Below are positions 1 through 8,562 of a stretch of DNA of 64,000 nucleotides, piece after piece. The first letter of the stretch is position 1. Every line of letters starts with the position of its first letter. Location of the stretch: assembly GCF_002812125.1 (NCBI RefSeq), contig NZ_NPDQ01000003.1:482749-546748 (forward strand). Reading direction: 5' to 3'. Position numbers and translations under genes: made by a program. This DNA is from Leptospira brenneri. GTDB lineage: Bacteria > Spirochaetota > Leptospiria > Leptospirales > Leptospiraceae. The notes beneath the pieces were generated by a model. That model had not been told where the DNA came from. It saw only the letters and a list, made by a program, of their open reading frames with translations, and searched no databases.

Positions 1-1429
1 GATGGCGACTTCCCGACCAAGTAGACAATCTCTTTTCTAAACTAGAAATATTTTGTTGAGAACTGATGATCTGGGAATGTTTTAAGTCTACATCCACTCT
101 GTCATTACAACCAGGTTTTGTTTCACATAAAAATGGTCGAGGGAATTCATCAAGTCGCCTTTCCAGTAAGTCTTCTGCGAAATACAATGACTCTGTCAAG
201 TCTCTAGGGCTAAAGGTGGGAGTTTCTATGATCCGATATGGTGGTGTTGGCATAAAAGAAAGACCTTCTTTTTCAGCATCCCTTCGCATCGCCGTACCTG
301 GCAAAACAGACAAAGGAAAGGCCTGGACCCATTCCCCAAGTCCATGTTCCAAAAAGAAATGGATTCCTCTTTCGACATCATCCGGTTTATCTCCCGGTAA
401 TCCAATGATCAGATCCAGAAGAAGTTCCATCCCTTCTCCGGCCAGCATCTTTGCCACTTCCGCTACTTTATGAGGACTACCGTAACGTTTCACTCGTTTC
501 AAAGTGTCTTCGTTGACAGATTGGAGTCCAAGTTCCACTCGAGTAAATCCCGCCTTACGAAGTTTAGTTGCTAGTTTCGGGGTCACACCTTCCGAACGAA
601 GTTCAGCAAACATTGACATACGACCATCAGAATTCACTTCCGCTATGGCATCTAAAAAGTTCTCAAAACCTGGTCTGTGGTTGAAAGTAGGATCTAAAAA
701 TACAAGTTCCCTAGCTCCCTTTTCTTTTAAGTTTGTAATGAGTTTGATGGTTTCTGGAATGTCTAGGGTTCTTAAATTTTGCGAAGATTTAGGATAAAAA
801 CAATAAGTACATTGTGACTTACAACCACGAACAGTTTCTAAATAAGTAGACCTTTTTGGGTCCACTAACAAATGTCCGGTTGTATAAGGGGATGGAAAGT
901 CTGTCAGAGGAAAATCAGCAGCCACTGGTTTTCCAAAAGGGCTAAGGCCCCCTTCTTTTTTTCTATAAGCTACATTGTCCAATCCTTCTAACGAAGACTT
1001 GGACAAAACGGTTCGCATCAGTTTACGAAAACTATGTTCTGCTTCCCCTGAAACTGCGATATCATAACCCTCTTCGCCAAGGACATAGGGATTGTCTTCG
1101 TTTACCTCAGGCCCCCCAATGAGAATGGTTGTTTCTGGATTTCTTTTTTTAACTTCTTTCGCGATATAAAGACTACGTTCCGTATTCCATAAATACAGAG
1201 AGAGTCCTAAAAAATCCGGGCCTTCCTTTGTGATTTTTTCAACAAGTTCCTTATCTCCCAGAGAATCTGTATCTTCTGGAGAAACCACAAAGGGACGAAT
1301 CCCTTGTACAGGATCTTCTTTGGATTCAAGACAACTTGCCAAACTAGCAGCTGCTAAAGGTACATTTCCCGTGGCTGCATAGTAGGAAGGAGGCGGAACC
1401 GGTAATTGCAAAAATTGTATTTTTGCCAT
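1..1429 (-). CDS. B12-binding domain radical SAM protein (3' end outside window)
   Basis: The frame is open from an ATG at 1429 to the window edge (476 codons, no stop), so the C-terminus is missing. The N-terminal 150 residues look like a cobalamin-binding Rossmann domain (short motifs LIGGPEVN and VSGEAEHSF). Near residue 200 is the radical SAM cluster motif, CKSQCTYCFYP (CxxxCxxC), followed by an SPASM-free TIM-barrel-like stretch with RKAGFTRVELGLQS. Family knowledge: such proteins use S-adenosylmethionine and a 4Fe-4S cluster, with B12, for methyl transfers or rearrangements. The substrate cannot be told from the sequence. No good ribosome site is seen before the ATG, but the translated N-terminus (MAKIQFLQLPVPP) is typical of the family. 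It lies 45 bp downstream of the EAL gene on the same strand and may be cotranscribed with it. Confidence 0.85.
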   Translation of the reverse strand, partial: MAKIQFLQLPVPPPSYYAATGNVPLAAASLASCLESKEDPVQGIRPFVVSPEDTDSLGDKELVEKITKEGPDFLGLSLYLWNTERSLYIAKEVKKRNPETTILIGGPEVNEDNPYVLGEEGYDIAVSGEAEHSFRKLMRTVLSKSSLEGLDNVAYRKKEGGLSPFGKPVAADFPLTDFPSPYTTGHLLVDPKRSTYLETVRGCKSQCTYCFYPKSSQNLRTLDIPETIKLITNLKEKGARELVFLDPTFNHRPGFENFLDAIAEVNSDGRMSMFAELRSEGVTPKLATKLRKAGFTRVELGLQSVNEDTLKRVKRYGSPHKVAEVAKMLAGEGMELLLDLIIGLPGDKPDDVERGIHFFLEHGLGEWVQAFPLSVLPGTAMRRDAEKEGLSFMPTPPYRIIETPTFSPRDLTESLYFAEDLLERRLDEFPRPFLCETKPGCNDRVDVDLKHSQIISSQQNISSLEKRLSTWSGSRH

Positions 1430-1474
1430 AGCTCTTGCCAGTATCCACCCAGAGAGGGTTTTTCGCAAAACCTT

Positions 1475-2779
1475 TCAGGATCTAGAAACGACTACATCGA
1501 TAAATAAAATCAAGTTTTCCGATAGATTTCTAGCAAATGTCCGTAACATCATCCGCTCTGATATATCGTGGTACATTTGAGAAAGGGTCCAAGCATCTCG
1601 ACTGGTTTTGGATTTATGCAAATGTTCAAAAAAATAAGGACGAAAGGACCAGTTTTTACCCAGGAAAGAATAGTCAGGTACCATAGTTCCCGTGGCATCT
1701 CTGGAATAATTGGGAGAAACCTGAAACCCTAAAGGATTGGTGATGTACATCCGAAAAAAATCTCCATCTCCAAAAACACTGGTTTCAAATCCACCTTTCC
1801 ATTCCCAAATTCCATTTTCTTCGGTAAATCCCATCATGATTTCAGATAGTTTATCTTTCCAAACATTCTCCCATTCGATTTGCCGATTCATTTCTCCTTG
1901 TTTGCGGGCATGAAAGTATTCCAAAGAGGATTGCATCTCGGTTCGATAATCAAATCGTTTTGCAAAAACAGGTTCTGGTTTGGCAAAATAAAAACCTTGG
2001 ATGTATCTGGCTCCATAGTTCAGTGCATTATAAAGTTCGTCTTCCGATTCAATTCCTTCAAAAAGAAGACTACTCCCCAGAGATTCACCAAGTTTCGAAA
2101 GATTTAATAAAATTTCTTTGAAGTTTCTAGAGAAGGTAGACCGCCTTAACATTTGTAAGTCGACCTTTATGATTTCTGGATGGAAAAGTCCGATTCGGTC
2201 TAAGTTACTTGCTTCTGATCCGGCATCATCCACAGCAATGGAAAAACCCTCTTGTCGATAGAGATTCAAAACCGGTCGTAAAAGTTCTAAGTTGTGAGGA
2301 AATCTTTCTTCTGTGATTTCGATGACAATCCGCTCTGGATCCACACCCACTTCTCTGACCATTTGTATTGTTTGCGGTAAGGAAATCTCTAACTGAAGAA
2401 GGGCATGATACATTAAATTAGGAGAAATGTTGATAAATAATTTTGTTTCAGGTGGAGCTTCTTTTGCAAACTTCTGTAAGGCTGCAAAACGAATTTCTTC
2501 ATCCACTTTTTTCTTTAAAAAAAAGATTTCATCATACCCAAAGGTTTGGGATAAAAAGAATTCACCAAGGCTTACTAATCCTTCCGGTGTGGAAAGACGT
2601 CCCAGTACTTCATAACCGTATATGCCAGTAGATTCCGATGAGAGGATGGGTTGGAAGACGGGAAGCAAAGTTCCTCCTGACAACCATTCTTTCCATTCAC
2701 GTAGGAATTTATGACTTTCTCTTTCTGTAATCATAGATGGATACACTGGATATACTGCAAGATCGGTACCAGTAAGCAT
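1475..2779 (-). CDS. EAL-domain c-di-GMP phosphodiesterase with YkuI-type C-terminal domain
   Basis: A 434-residue cytosolic protein with no signal peptide or membrane segment. The EAL domain covers about residues 35-280. The signature is EVLGR near residue 57. The metal and catalytic positions are kept: NISP, EITEE, VDDAG (in place of VDDFG), IKVDL, EGIE and QGFYFAKP. It is therefore probably an active phosphodiesterase hydrolysing cyclic di-GMP to pGpG. The last 130 residues resemble the PAS-like sensory domain of Bacillus YkuI, with WKGGFETSVFGDGDFF followed by SRDATGTMVPDY. There is no GGDEF domain. The ATG at 2779 has no clear Shine-Dalgarno sequence; a downstream Met at 2734 is possible. 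EAL function is confident; the C-terminal assignment is from memory of the fold family. Confidence 0.85.
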   Translation of the reverse strand: MLTGTDLAVYPVYPSMITERESHKFLREWKEWLSGGTLLPVFQPILSSESTGIYGYEVLGRLSTPEGLVSLGEFFLSQTFGYDEIFFLKKKVDEEIRFAALQKFAKEAPPETKLFINISPNLMYHALLQLEISLPQTIQMVREVGVDPERIVIEITEERFPHNLELLRPVLNLYRQEGFSIAVDDAGSEASNLDRIGLFHPEIIKVDLQMLRRSTFSRNFKEILLNLSKLGESLGSSLLFEGIESEDELYNALNYGARYIQGFYFAKPEPVFAKRFDYRTEMQSSLEYFHARKQGEMNRQIEWENVWKDKLSEIMMGFTEENGIWEWKGGFETSVFGDGDFFRMYITNPLGFQVSPNYSRDATGTMVPDYSFLGKNWSFRPYFFEHLHKSKTSRDAWTLSQMYHDISERMMLRTFARNLSENLILFIDVVVSRS

Positions 2780-2876
2780 TGTAGGGAATATTACTGCATT
2801 CTGCTCAAAAAAAAGACATTAGGGATTTGGAGAAGAAAAAATAGAAGGAAATTTGCTTAAATCATAAGCAAGATGA

Positions 2877-2911
2877 TAAAAAAAAACCACCCAAGTTTCC
2901 CAGGGTGGTTT
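2877..2911 (-). terminator. Rho-independent terminator of the small lipoprotein gene
   Basis: AACCACCC (2885-2892) pairs with GGGTGGTT (2903-2910) around a 10-nt loop. Read on the minus strand, the hairpin is followed by a run of T (complement of 2877-2886). It lies 17 bp after the stop of the 54-residue lipoprotein gene. Confidence 0.85.
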
Positions 2912-2927
2912 CCGCGTTGAGCAAAAA

Positions 2928-3092
2928 TTACTTAATGTCTCTAGCTTTTGTTTTGAATGACTCATCCAATTTTGGCTTTTTAGAAGGTTTTGGTTCTTCT
3001 ACAACTGGCGTTTGTTTAACTTCTTCAGATGCACAGTTAATCATAAATACGGCCAAAAAAGCAATGATCAGCATATACGAAATTTTTTTCAT
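2928..3092 (-). CDS. Small lipoprotein, 54 residues, function unknown
   Basis: The ATG at 3092 is preceded by AGGAG with good spacing (AGGAGCAGAAAC), and the stop TAA is at 2928. Residues 1-19 form a lipoprotein signal peptide with the lipobox MINC, so Cys20 would be lipidated. The mature peptide is about 35 residues, acidic and then basic, and proline-rich (VEEPKPSKKPKLDE). The strong ribosome site, signal peptide and immediately following terminator show a real single-gene transcription unit, although it falls below usual gene-length cut-offs. It is divergent from tmk. I recognise no family; small lipoproteins of this kind are usually periplasmic or outer-membrane anchored. Confidence 0.8.
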   Translation of the reverse strand: MKKISYMLIIAFLAVFMINCASEEVKQTPVVEEPKPSKKPKLDESFKTKARDIK

Positions 3093-3171
3093 GTTTCTGC
3101 TCCTTAGACTAAATTGCCGTGTTTCGTAAAAAAGTCGAGGAAAAAACGGCCATTCTTAAAATGGAGGGGAT

Positions 3172-3777
3172 ATGCTTCAAAATAGTCAGTTCTTTGTCTT
3201 TGAAGGGATCGATGGTTCTGGGAAAACCACTATCTCCCGTTTGGTTTCCGAAGCCCTCCTTAAAAAATCCATCCCCAACCTTTGGCATAGAGAGCCAACG
3301 GACAGTGTGCACGGTAAAAAGATCCGAGAATTTTTGTTAGGCAACCTAAAACTTAATAAAGAAGAACAAATAGAAGTGTTTATTGCCGACCGTGAATGTT
3401 CCGTAAATGAGGTCATCTTACCGACGTTAAAGAATGGCAAATCAATTGTACAAGATAGATATTATTTTTCCACCGCAGCTTACCAAGGTAGAGACGAAGA
3501 ACATGCTGCTGACATTTTATACAGAAATGAAGACAAAGGATTTCCAGAACCCAACCGAGTTTATTTTTTAGACCTTTCTCCTGAAGAAGCACATGAAAGA
3601 AGAACGTCTCGCGGTGGAACTAAAGAAGTTTTTGATGTCGACTCAGAACAAATTAGAATTTACCAAAACTATTTAGCAATCCTACCAGAATCCACCATCT
3701 TTGTAGATGCGACAGCAGACCTGGAAGAAGTCGTTGCATTTTGTGTTGAAGACATTTTAAAGTCACTGGAAGGTTAA
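3172..3777 (+). CDS. tmk: Thymidylate kinase
   Basis: A 201-residue protein of normal length for the family. It phosphorylates dTMP to dTDP with ATP, the last step particular to dTTP synthesis. Visible motifs are the P-loop GIDGSGKTT near residues 12-20, the REP of the dTMP-binding loop, DRYYFSTAAYQG (the DRY and S-x-x-AYQ substrate motif) and a LID region, HERRTSRGG. The start at 3172 places the first beta strand (FFVFEGIDG) correctly, and it is preceded by GGAGG. The gene stands alone on the plus strand and runs tail-to-tail into the methyltransferase gene with a 1-bp gap. Confidence 0.95.
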   Translation: MLQNSQFFVFEGIDGSGKTTISRLVSEALLKKSIPNLWHREPTDSVHGKKIREFLLGNLKLNKEEQIEVFIADRECSVNEVILPTLKNGKSIVQDRYYFSTAAYQGRDEEHAADILYRNEDKGFPEPNRVYFLDLSPEEAHERRTSRGGTKEVFDVDSEQIRIYQNYLAILPESTIFVDATADLEEVVAFCVEDILKSLEG

Positions 3778-3778
3778 C

Positions 3779-4663
3779 CTATCCTTTTCGCACCATATAC
3801 ACCATCATATCACCGATCTCAAACCATTTCACCGCTCGGTCCATAATCCATTTTCTAAGTTTGAAGAAAAAACTTGCCCCAGCTCGCGAAGTCATTCCAC
3901 TCCCATAAGAAAAGGAAACTGGGTTTTGGTATCCCAAAGTTAGTAATAGATTCTTTAAACCTTTATAAGAATAATAATATAGATGTTCTGGGACATTCAA
4001 ATACCGCCACTTGAGACCTGCCAGTTTGGCAAGGATTCCATAACGACAGGTGGATAAAATCAGCACTCCTCCTGGTTTCAAATGTTTTCTAATTTTCTCC
4101 AAAGTTTCTTTGGGTTTGTGAAGGTGTTCAATCGTAGCCCACAGGGTAATGAGATCAAATTGGTTTTGGAATGTGAGATCCCAATCGAGAAAGTTTTCCT
4201 GAAAGATATTTAATTTTAGAGTTTCGCGAGCAAAACGAACCGGGCCATCAGCAATTTCGATTCCATAAGCCTCATAACCTCTATCCTTTTGGTAGGCCAC
4301 AAAGTAACCCGCAGCACATCCAATGTCCAAGGAAGAAAGTTTTGTTCCCAGCGGCAAACTAGAGATTCGTTTTTTCTCCCAGGAAAAAAAATCCAAATCC
4401 TTTAGGTTGAGCCTGAAAACTCGAGAAATCTCAGTGCGGAGTTTGTCAGAGTAATAATTGTCATAACCCCTCTCCGTCCTTTGGGTAAAATAAGAATCAT
4501 CATAGTATTTTTTTACCTCAAGGAAACTTGGTTGTGGGTTCACTTGCACAAGATGGCAGGATTCACAAGAAACAATCGAAAAGGACTCACCCAGAGGACT
4601 TTCTTTGGTAAAAATGGGAGAAAAGCGGGTCTGTCCGCAGGTATTACAAGGGATTGGTTCCAC
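3779..4663 (-). CDS. Class I SAM-dependent methyltransferase with N-terminal zinc ribbon
   Basis: The 294-residue protein begins with a two-knuckle zinc ribbon (CNTCG near residue 8, CESCH near residue 34). A Rossmann methyltransferase domain follows, with motif I LDIGCAAGYF, motif II acidic YGIEIADG and the post-motif ATIEHLHKP, as in ubiE-like and Methyltransf_23 enzymes. A zinc ribbon plus methyltransferase is common in enzymes acting on sugars, lipids or nucleotides of surface polymers; the substrate cannot be read here. The start is GTG at 4663, just 7 bp after the znuB stop, so it is probably the last gene of the zinc operon transcript, though a functional link is not shown. Confidence 0.75.
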   Translation of the reverse strand: MEPIPCNTCGQTRFSPIFTKESPLGESFSIVSCESCHLVQVNPQPSFLEVKKYYDDSYFTQRTERGYDNYYSDKLRTEISRVFRLNLKDLDFFSWEKKRISSLPLGTKLSSLDIGCAAGYFVAYQKDRGYEAYGIEIADGPVRFARETLKLNIFQENFLDWDLTFQNQFDLITLWATIEHLHKPKETLEKIRKHLKPGGVLILSTCRYGILAKLAGLKWRYLNVPEHLYYYSYKGLKNLLLTLGYQNPVSFSYGSGMTSRAGASFFFKLRKWIMDRAVKWFEIGDMMVYMVRKG

Positions 4664-4670
4664 AAGTAAT

Positions 4671-5525
4671 CTATCGGACAGATTTTGAAAAAACGGAAGT
4701 AGTTAGAAAACGAACCAAATGAAGAAAAAAAGCAAAACCACAAAGTACGAGAATGATGCTAGAAGATGTGGGAAAATAAATCAATTCTCCGTTTCGTTCG
4801 AATCCAATAAGTGAAATTAAAAATCCAGAAATGGTCGCAAAAACAGAAAACAAGGCACAGACAAGGGTCAGAAGTTTTAAAGAACGAATGAGAGGGAGTA
4901 AAGCAAATACAGGCAAAATCAAGTGGGCAATGCTATAGAAAGTTCCAAGTAAATTCACAGCCACGGTAAGGGAAGCCGCTAAGATAATATAAAAAAGAAG
5001 ATCAAAAGGAAGAGGATTTCCTACTTGGATTTTGTATTCGTCCCGATCAAAACTAATAAAAAGGAACCTTCTGAAAAAACTTAAATAGAGGATAAAAAAG
5101 AAAACAGCGATATAAATTCCAAAGGAATCAGCACGAACTTGGGAAGTTAAGATATCTCCAAAAAAAGCTGCCATCAAATGGTTTTGTACATTTCCACCAA
5201 GAGCCAACATAACTTGCGAAGCCGCAGAAAAGAATACAAAGAGAATCCCGAGAACGACCTCTTCTTTCATTCCAAAAAGTTTTCTTACATACAAAAGAGG
5301 GAATACTAAAATACATGAGAAGATCACTGGAAAAATTTCTCCAGGCCACTCCATAAACAAGGATAAGGCGACAGAAAAAGTCACAGCCTGGGAAAGTGTT
5401 ACCCCAAAAAAAGTCATCCCACGGAGTACAATCAGAATTCCAAGAACTGATAACAATGCTCCGACAAGGCTACCCACAACCATTTGTGGTAAAAATAAAT
5501 CCCAACTAGAAAGTATATTAGTCAT
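4671..5525 (-). CDS. znuB: Zinc ABC transporter, membrane permease
   Basis: A 284-residue inner-membrane protein of the ABC-3 (ZnuB/MntB) permease family with about eight hydrophobic segments. It forms the channel through which ZnuA-delivered metal crosses the inner membrane. Family hallmarks are the N-terminal LRGMTFFGVTLSQAVTFSVA, which carries the conserved loop after TM2, and GTFYSIAHLILPVFALLP near residue 200. I chose the ATG at 5525, which overlaps the znuC stop by 8 bp (translational coupling), over a GTG 30 bases upstream that would add ten polar residues. Metal specificity between Zn and Mn is not decided by this protein alone; the operator shared with a COG0523 GTPase favours zinc. 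Confidence 0.88.
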   Translation of the reverse strand: MTNILSSWDLFLPQMVVGSLVGALLSVLGILIVLRGMTFFGVTLSQAVTFSVALSLFMEWPGEIFPVIFSCILVFPLLYVRKLFGMKEEVVLGILFVFFSAASQVMLALGGNVQNHLMAAFFGDILTSQVRADSFGIYIAVFFFILYLSFFRRFLFISFDRDEYKIQVGNPLPFDLLFYIILAASLTVAVNLLGTFYSIAHLILPVFALLPLIRSLKLLTLVCALFSVFATISGFLISLIGFERNGELIYFPTSSSIILVLCGFAFFLHLVRFLTTSVFSKSVR

Positions 5526-6240
5526 GATGGTGGCAGTTTGGTGGCCTTTCTCCACTGGTGATATTGTAGAGTTTCCCCTCGTCTATTTCAAAAATTTCGT
5601 CGAACCCAAATCCCCAATCATGTTCCAAACTATGAGTAATAAAAAAGAGAGACCTGTTTCCATCTCTTAGGTATTCAGACAAAACTGTTTGGAAAAGTTC
5701 ACGGGCATTGTGATCCAAAGAATCCATCGGTTCATCCAAAAATATCAAATTGGCTTTTGTTAAGAGAGACCGAAGGATGAGAACTTTTTGTAATTGTCCC
5801 CCACTACAGAGGGAAATTTGTTTTTTTAAATAAGAACTAACGCCAGTTCTTTCAATTAAATCTAAATCTTCTGGAGCAAATTTCTTTTTGGGCAAAAAAC
5901 TAAGTCCGATGTTCTTTGGCATTAAGAGAACATCTTGTACGGACAAAGGAAATTCCAAAGACATTCGTTTGGCTTGAGGAACATAGGAAGTTGTGATTTG
6001 TTTTGAAAACTGAATGGAACCAGAAAGTGGAGGGAGTAAATCTGTCAAAGTACGAAAGAGTGTTGTTTTTCCAGCACCATTTCCTCCCACAAGGGCATAG
6101 GTTTTGCCGGAATGGATATGCAAATGAATGTCCGATACAACAGGAAATTCTTTTCTATAACCCACAGATAACGAATCCGTGTGAATAAAGGTTTTAGATC
6201 CTTCATTTTTTTCTATACTATTTGGTTTTATCACTGGCAT
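5518..6240 (-). CDS. znuC: Zinc ABC transporter, ATP-binding protein
   Basis: A 240-residue ATPase that energises the ZnuB permease from the cytosolic side. It has Walker A GGNGAGKTT, the ABC signature as CSGGQLQKV (Cys replacing the usual Leu), Walker B LIFLDEPMDSLD and an H-loop FFITHS. The C-terminus ends in three histidines and Asp (CHHHD), which could bind metal. The ATG at 6240 lies inside the end of znuA (23-bp overlap), and its own end overlaps znuB by 8 bp, so the three transporter genes are translationally coupled. Confidence 0.92.
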   Translation of the reverse strand: MPVIKPNSIEKNEGSKTFIHTDSLSVGYRKEFPVVSDIHLHIHSGKTYALVGGNGAGKTTLFRTLTDLLPPLSGSIQFSKQITTSYVPQAKRMSLEFPLSVQDVLLMPKNIGLSFLPKKKFAPEDLDLIERTGVSSYLKKQISLCSGGQLQKVLILRSLLTKANLIFLDEPMDSLDHNARELFQTVLSEYLRDGNRSLFFITHSLEHDWGFGFDEIFEIDEGKLYNITSGERPPNCHHHD

Positions 6241-7168
6241 CGCGTATTTTTTGTAACATCAACCGAAGTGTGTCTTCGTAAGTATTGGCCTCTGGGGTTC
6301 CCCCAACAGAAACCGGCAATGTTACCACCACAGACCCCGGAACCTTCGAAGATACATACTCTGCATACTTTGGATTGTGATAGGGTCCAATCAAGATAAT
6401 TTTTATCTTTTCTGCTGTCATATAACTGATGACTTGATCCATATAACGAACAGAAGGTGGAACGCCAGGACGTTCCTCAATGGTTAAGTTGGCATTGAAT
6501 TTAAAACGAGATGCTAAATAAACAAACTGGTCATGGAAAACGGCTACTTTGAGTCCAAAGTATGGTTCCATTTTTTTCATTTCCTCTTTTGTGAGTTGGA
6601 TGAGTCGTTTTTTGAATGTATTAAAATTTCCTTCGTAATAATCGCCATTTAGAGGGTCCACCCGCGTGAGGGCATTTTTAATGTTTTGAGCCATTTGGAT
6701 GGCATTGATGGGATCATTCCAATAGTGAGGATTTCCATAAATATGCATATCTCCCATGGAACGGTCCATCATCACCGTTGGTTCCCCCAGAATTTTCACT
6801 CCGAAAGAAGTATCACAATACCCAGGTTGTCCTTTTTGGATTTTGATATTACGGGACTGTTGTTGGAGATAAGGAATCCAACCAATTTCTAAATCAAGGC
6901 CAATCACACAAAGTACATCGGCTTCACTCAGTTTCACAAGAAAGTCTGGTCTTGTCATCACAAAGTGTGGATCATCTGTTCCTCGAATCATTCCGGAAAC
7001 GTCAGCCCGCTCTCCCGCGACTTGTTCGGCAATGTATTTGATATCGGGAAGACTTGTGACAAGAGATACCTTTGCTGAAAGATTCGATGCAAAAAGAACT
7101 GAGATAAAAAAGTTTAGTAGAAGAAATTGATTCAATTGTTTTTGAAACTTTGTCTGTAACATATACAC
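6218..7168 (-). CDS. znuA: Zinc ABC transporter, periplasmic metal-binding protein
   Basis: A 316-residue cluster A-I solute-binding protein (TroA/ZnuA family) with a Sec signal peptide (cleavage near ASNLSA). It would carry metal through the periplasm to ZnuB. Expected metal ligands are visible: His in DDPHFVMTRP, His in YGNPHYWNDP and His in VFHDQFVYLA. The fourth acidic ligand is less clear (PEANTYEDTL). The His-rich flexible loop of many ZnuA proteins is absent, although the region MGDMHIYGNPH carries two histidines. The start is taken as GTG 7168, which has AAGGA five bases upstream; an ATG two codons later is the alternative. It follows the porin gene by 8 bp. Confidence 0.88.
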   Translation of the reverse strand: MYMLQTKFQKQLNQFLLLNFFISVLFASNLSAKVSLVTSLPDIKYIAEQVAGERADVSGMIRGTDDPHFVMTRPDFLVKLSEADVLCVIGLDLEIGWIPYLQQQSRNIKIQKGQPGYCDTSFGVKILGEPTVMMDRSMGDMHIYGNPHYWNDPINAIQMAQNIKNALTRVDPLNGDYYEGNFNTFKKRLIQLTKEEMKKMEPYFGLKVAVFHDQFVYLASRFKFNANLTIEERPGVPPSVRYMDQVISYMTAEKIKIILIGPYHNPKYAEYVSSKVPGSVVVTLPVSVGGTPEANTYEDTLRLMLQKIRDASDKTK

Positions 7169-7176
7169 TAATTTCC

Positions 7177-8535
7177 TTAATAACTATGTGCGGGATGAGA
7201 ACCAAGAACGGCAACGGTTTGGATATAAAAACGATATTCCCTGGATTCTTCTTCTGATGATTTGGAATAATCTTGAATGAAACGTCTTTCCAAAGAACCT
7301 CTTATCTTTCCAAATTCAGAACTATGAAAAGTCATTTGTAAGGACTGGGCCTCTATGGCATTCTTTGCCGGATCCCCATTTTTGTCGACAAGGGACTTAT
7401 CGGTAAAGTAATCATAACGAAACCCAACAGACCAAAGCTGGTGGAATTTAAAATCAACAAATACATAAGCTCCCCATTGGTCTTTTGTGGGAGATTTGAA
7501 TTTTTGGAAAGTCACCGGATCCATATTACTTGGGAAAACTTCTTGTTGGTACCAACCCTCACCCATTAACATAATCTCACTTAAATTAGACCGGTTCCAA
7601 CGAAGCACAGCATCGGCTCCATAGAGTAACCTTTGGTTTTTTCTCTCGGTTGTGGGTTCAAATCGGATCCCAGAAAATCCAAACTGAGTTCCCCAGTTGT
7701 TACCAAAATAATAAAAATGTTTTAAATGGGCATAAAGAAGCGGGTTATTTTTTTGAACTCCCGCATCATGGGAATGCCCCCATTTCCTTCCGTTGGTAGC
7801 ACCTAATACGAGTTCTTGTGTGATCCACTTCCAAGGAAATAAAATACTAAACTCGGCTCCTGTATCAATGGCAGATTCCCAACCAATGAATTTTTCATGA
7901 ACAATCGGAGTCATGGTAAAGGCACGGTCATGAGAATGGATTTTATTCAAGCGACCCACATCGATAAACATCTGCCCTGCTTTGAGAGAAGTGTTGAAGG
8001 GCAAAAAGGGAAACTGCACCCAAGCCTCATGGACTTCAAAAAAATATTTTCCATTCTCACCGTGAGCCGCACCAATAAAATTTGCACGCATCCACTGGTC
8101 CACGGCCCCGTTAAACCCAAATTCGGCGGTGCGAATGTCTAGTTGGTTATCAATTCGTTCTCCCGTTCCCCGTGGTTTGTTTCTATCCCAAGCGCCAACA
8201 ATGTCAATGGCAGCGTAAGCATCCATCATAAGATTCTGTGCAGACCGATTGATCTGTTGGTTGGATTGGACAGGAGAGGAAATTCCCCGACTGCCTTCGG
8301 TTCCCTTTTCTCGTTTTTCTTGGTCTTGTAAGTCTTTTTCTAAATCCGCTTCCCAATCGGCCACCGCTGTGTCAGATTTAGGCTTAGAAGAAGTCGTAGT
8401 CTTTTTGTTAGCTGGTTCTTTGCCCTCCAGCTCCTTCTCCCACTCCGTAGCCTCGGCAAAAAGAAGAGCAGAAAACAATAGGGAGAGAATCACTCCCCCC
8501 TTTTTGATTTTAGAAAAACGATTGTTTGCTTTCAC
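7177..8535 (-). CDS. Outer-membrane porin-like beta-barrel in the zinc operon
   Basis: A 452-residue exported protein. A signal peptide (hydrophobic VILSLLFSALLFA, cut near FAEA) is followed by an acidic, lysine-rich linker of about 70 residues with two related short units (EWEKELEG and DWEADLEKDLQ). A barrel-like region of alternating, aromatic-rich strands then runs to the end. Several histidine clusters are seen (HSHDRAF, GHSHDAG, and SHPAHSY at the C-terminus). It is not a TonB-dependent receptor: there is no plug or TonB box. Position between a lipoprotein gene and znuA suggests it passes zinc across the outer membrane; this is an inference. The start is GTG 8535 with a weak ribosome site; no ATG start is available. 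Confidence 0.7.
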   Translation of the reverse strand: MKANNRFSKIKKGGVILSLLFSALLFAEATEWEKELEGKEPANKKTTTSSKPKSDTAVADWEADLEKDLQDQEKREKGTEGSRGISSPVQSNQQINRSAQNLMMDAYAAIDIVGAWDRNKPRGTGERIDNQLDIRTAEFGFNGAVDQWMRANFIGAAHGENGKYFFEVHEAWVQFPFLPFNTSLKAGQMFIDVGRLNKIHSHDRAFTMTPIVHEKFIGWESAIDTGAEFSILFPWKWITQELVLGATNGRKWGHSHDAGVQKNNPLLYAHLKHFYYFGNNWGTQFGFSGIRFEPTTERKNQRLLYGADAVLRWNRSNLSEIMLMGEGWYQQEVFPSNMDPVTFQKFKSPTKDQWGAYVFVDFKFHQLWSVGFRYDYFTDKSLVDKNGDPAKNAIEAQSLQMTFHSSEFGKIRGSLERRFIQDYSKSSEEESREYRFYIQTVAVLGSHPAHSY

Positions 8536-8562
8536 TTGATCTTATATTGAGTTGAATCAATT

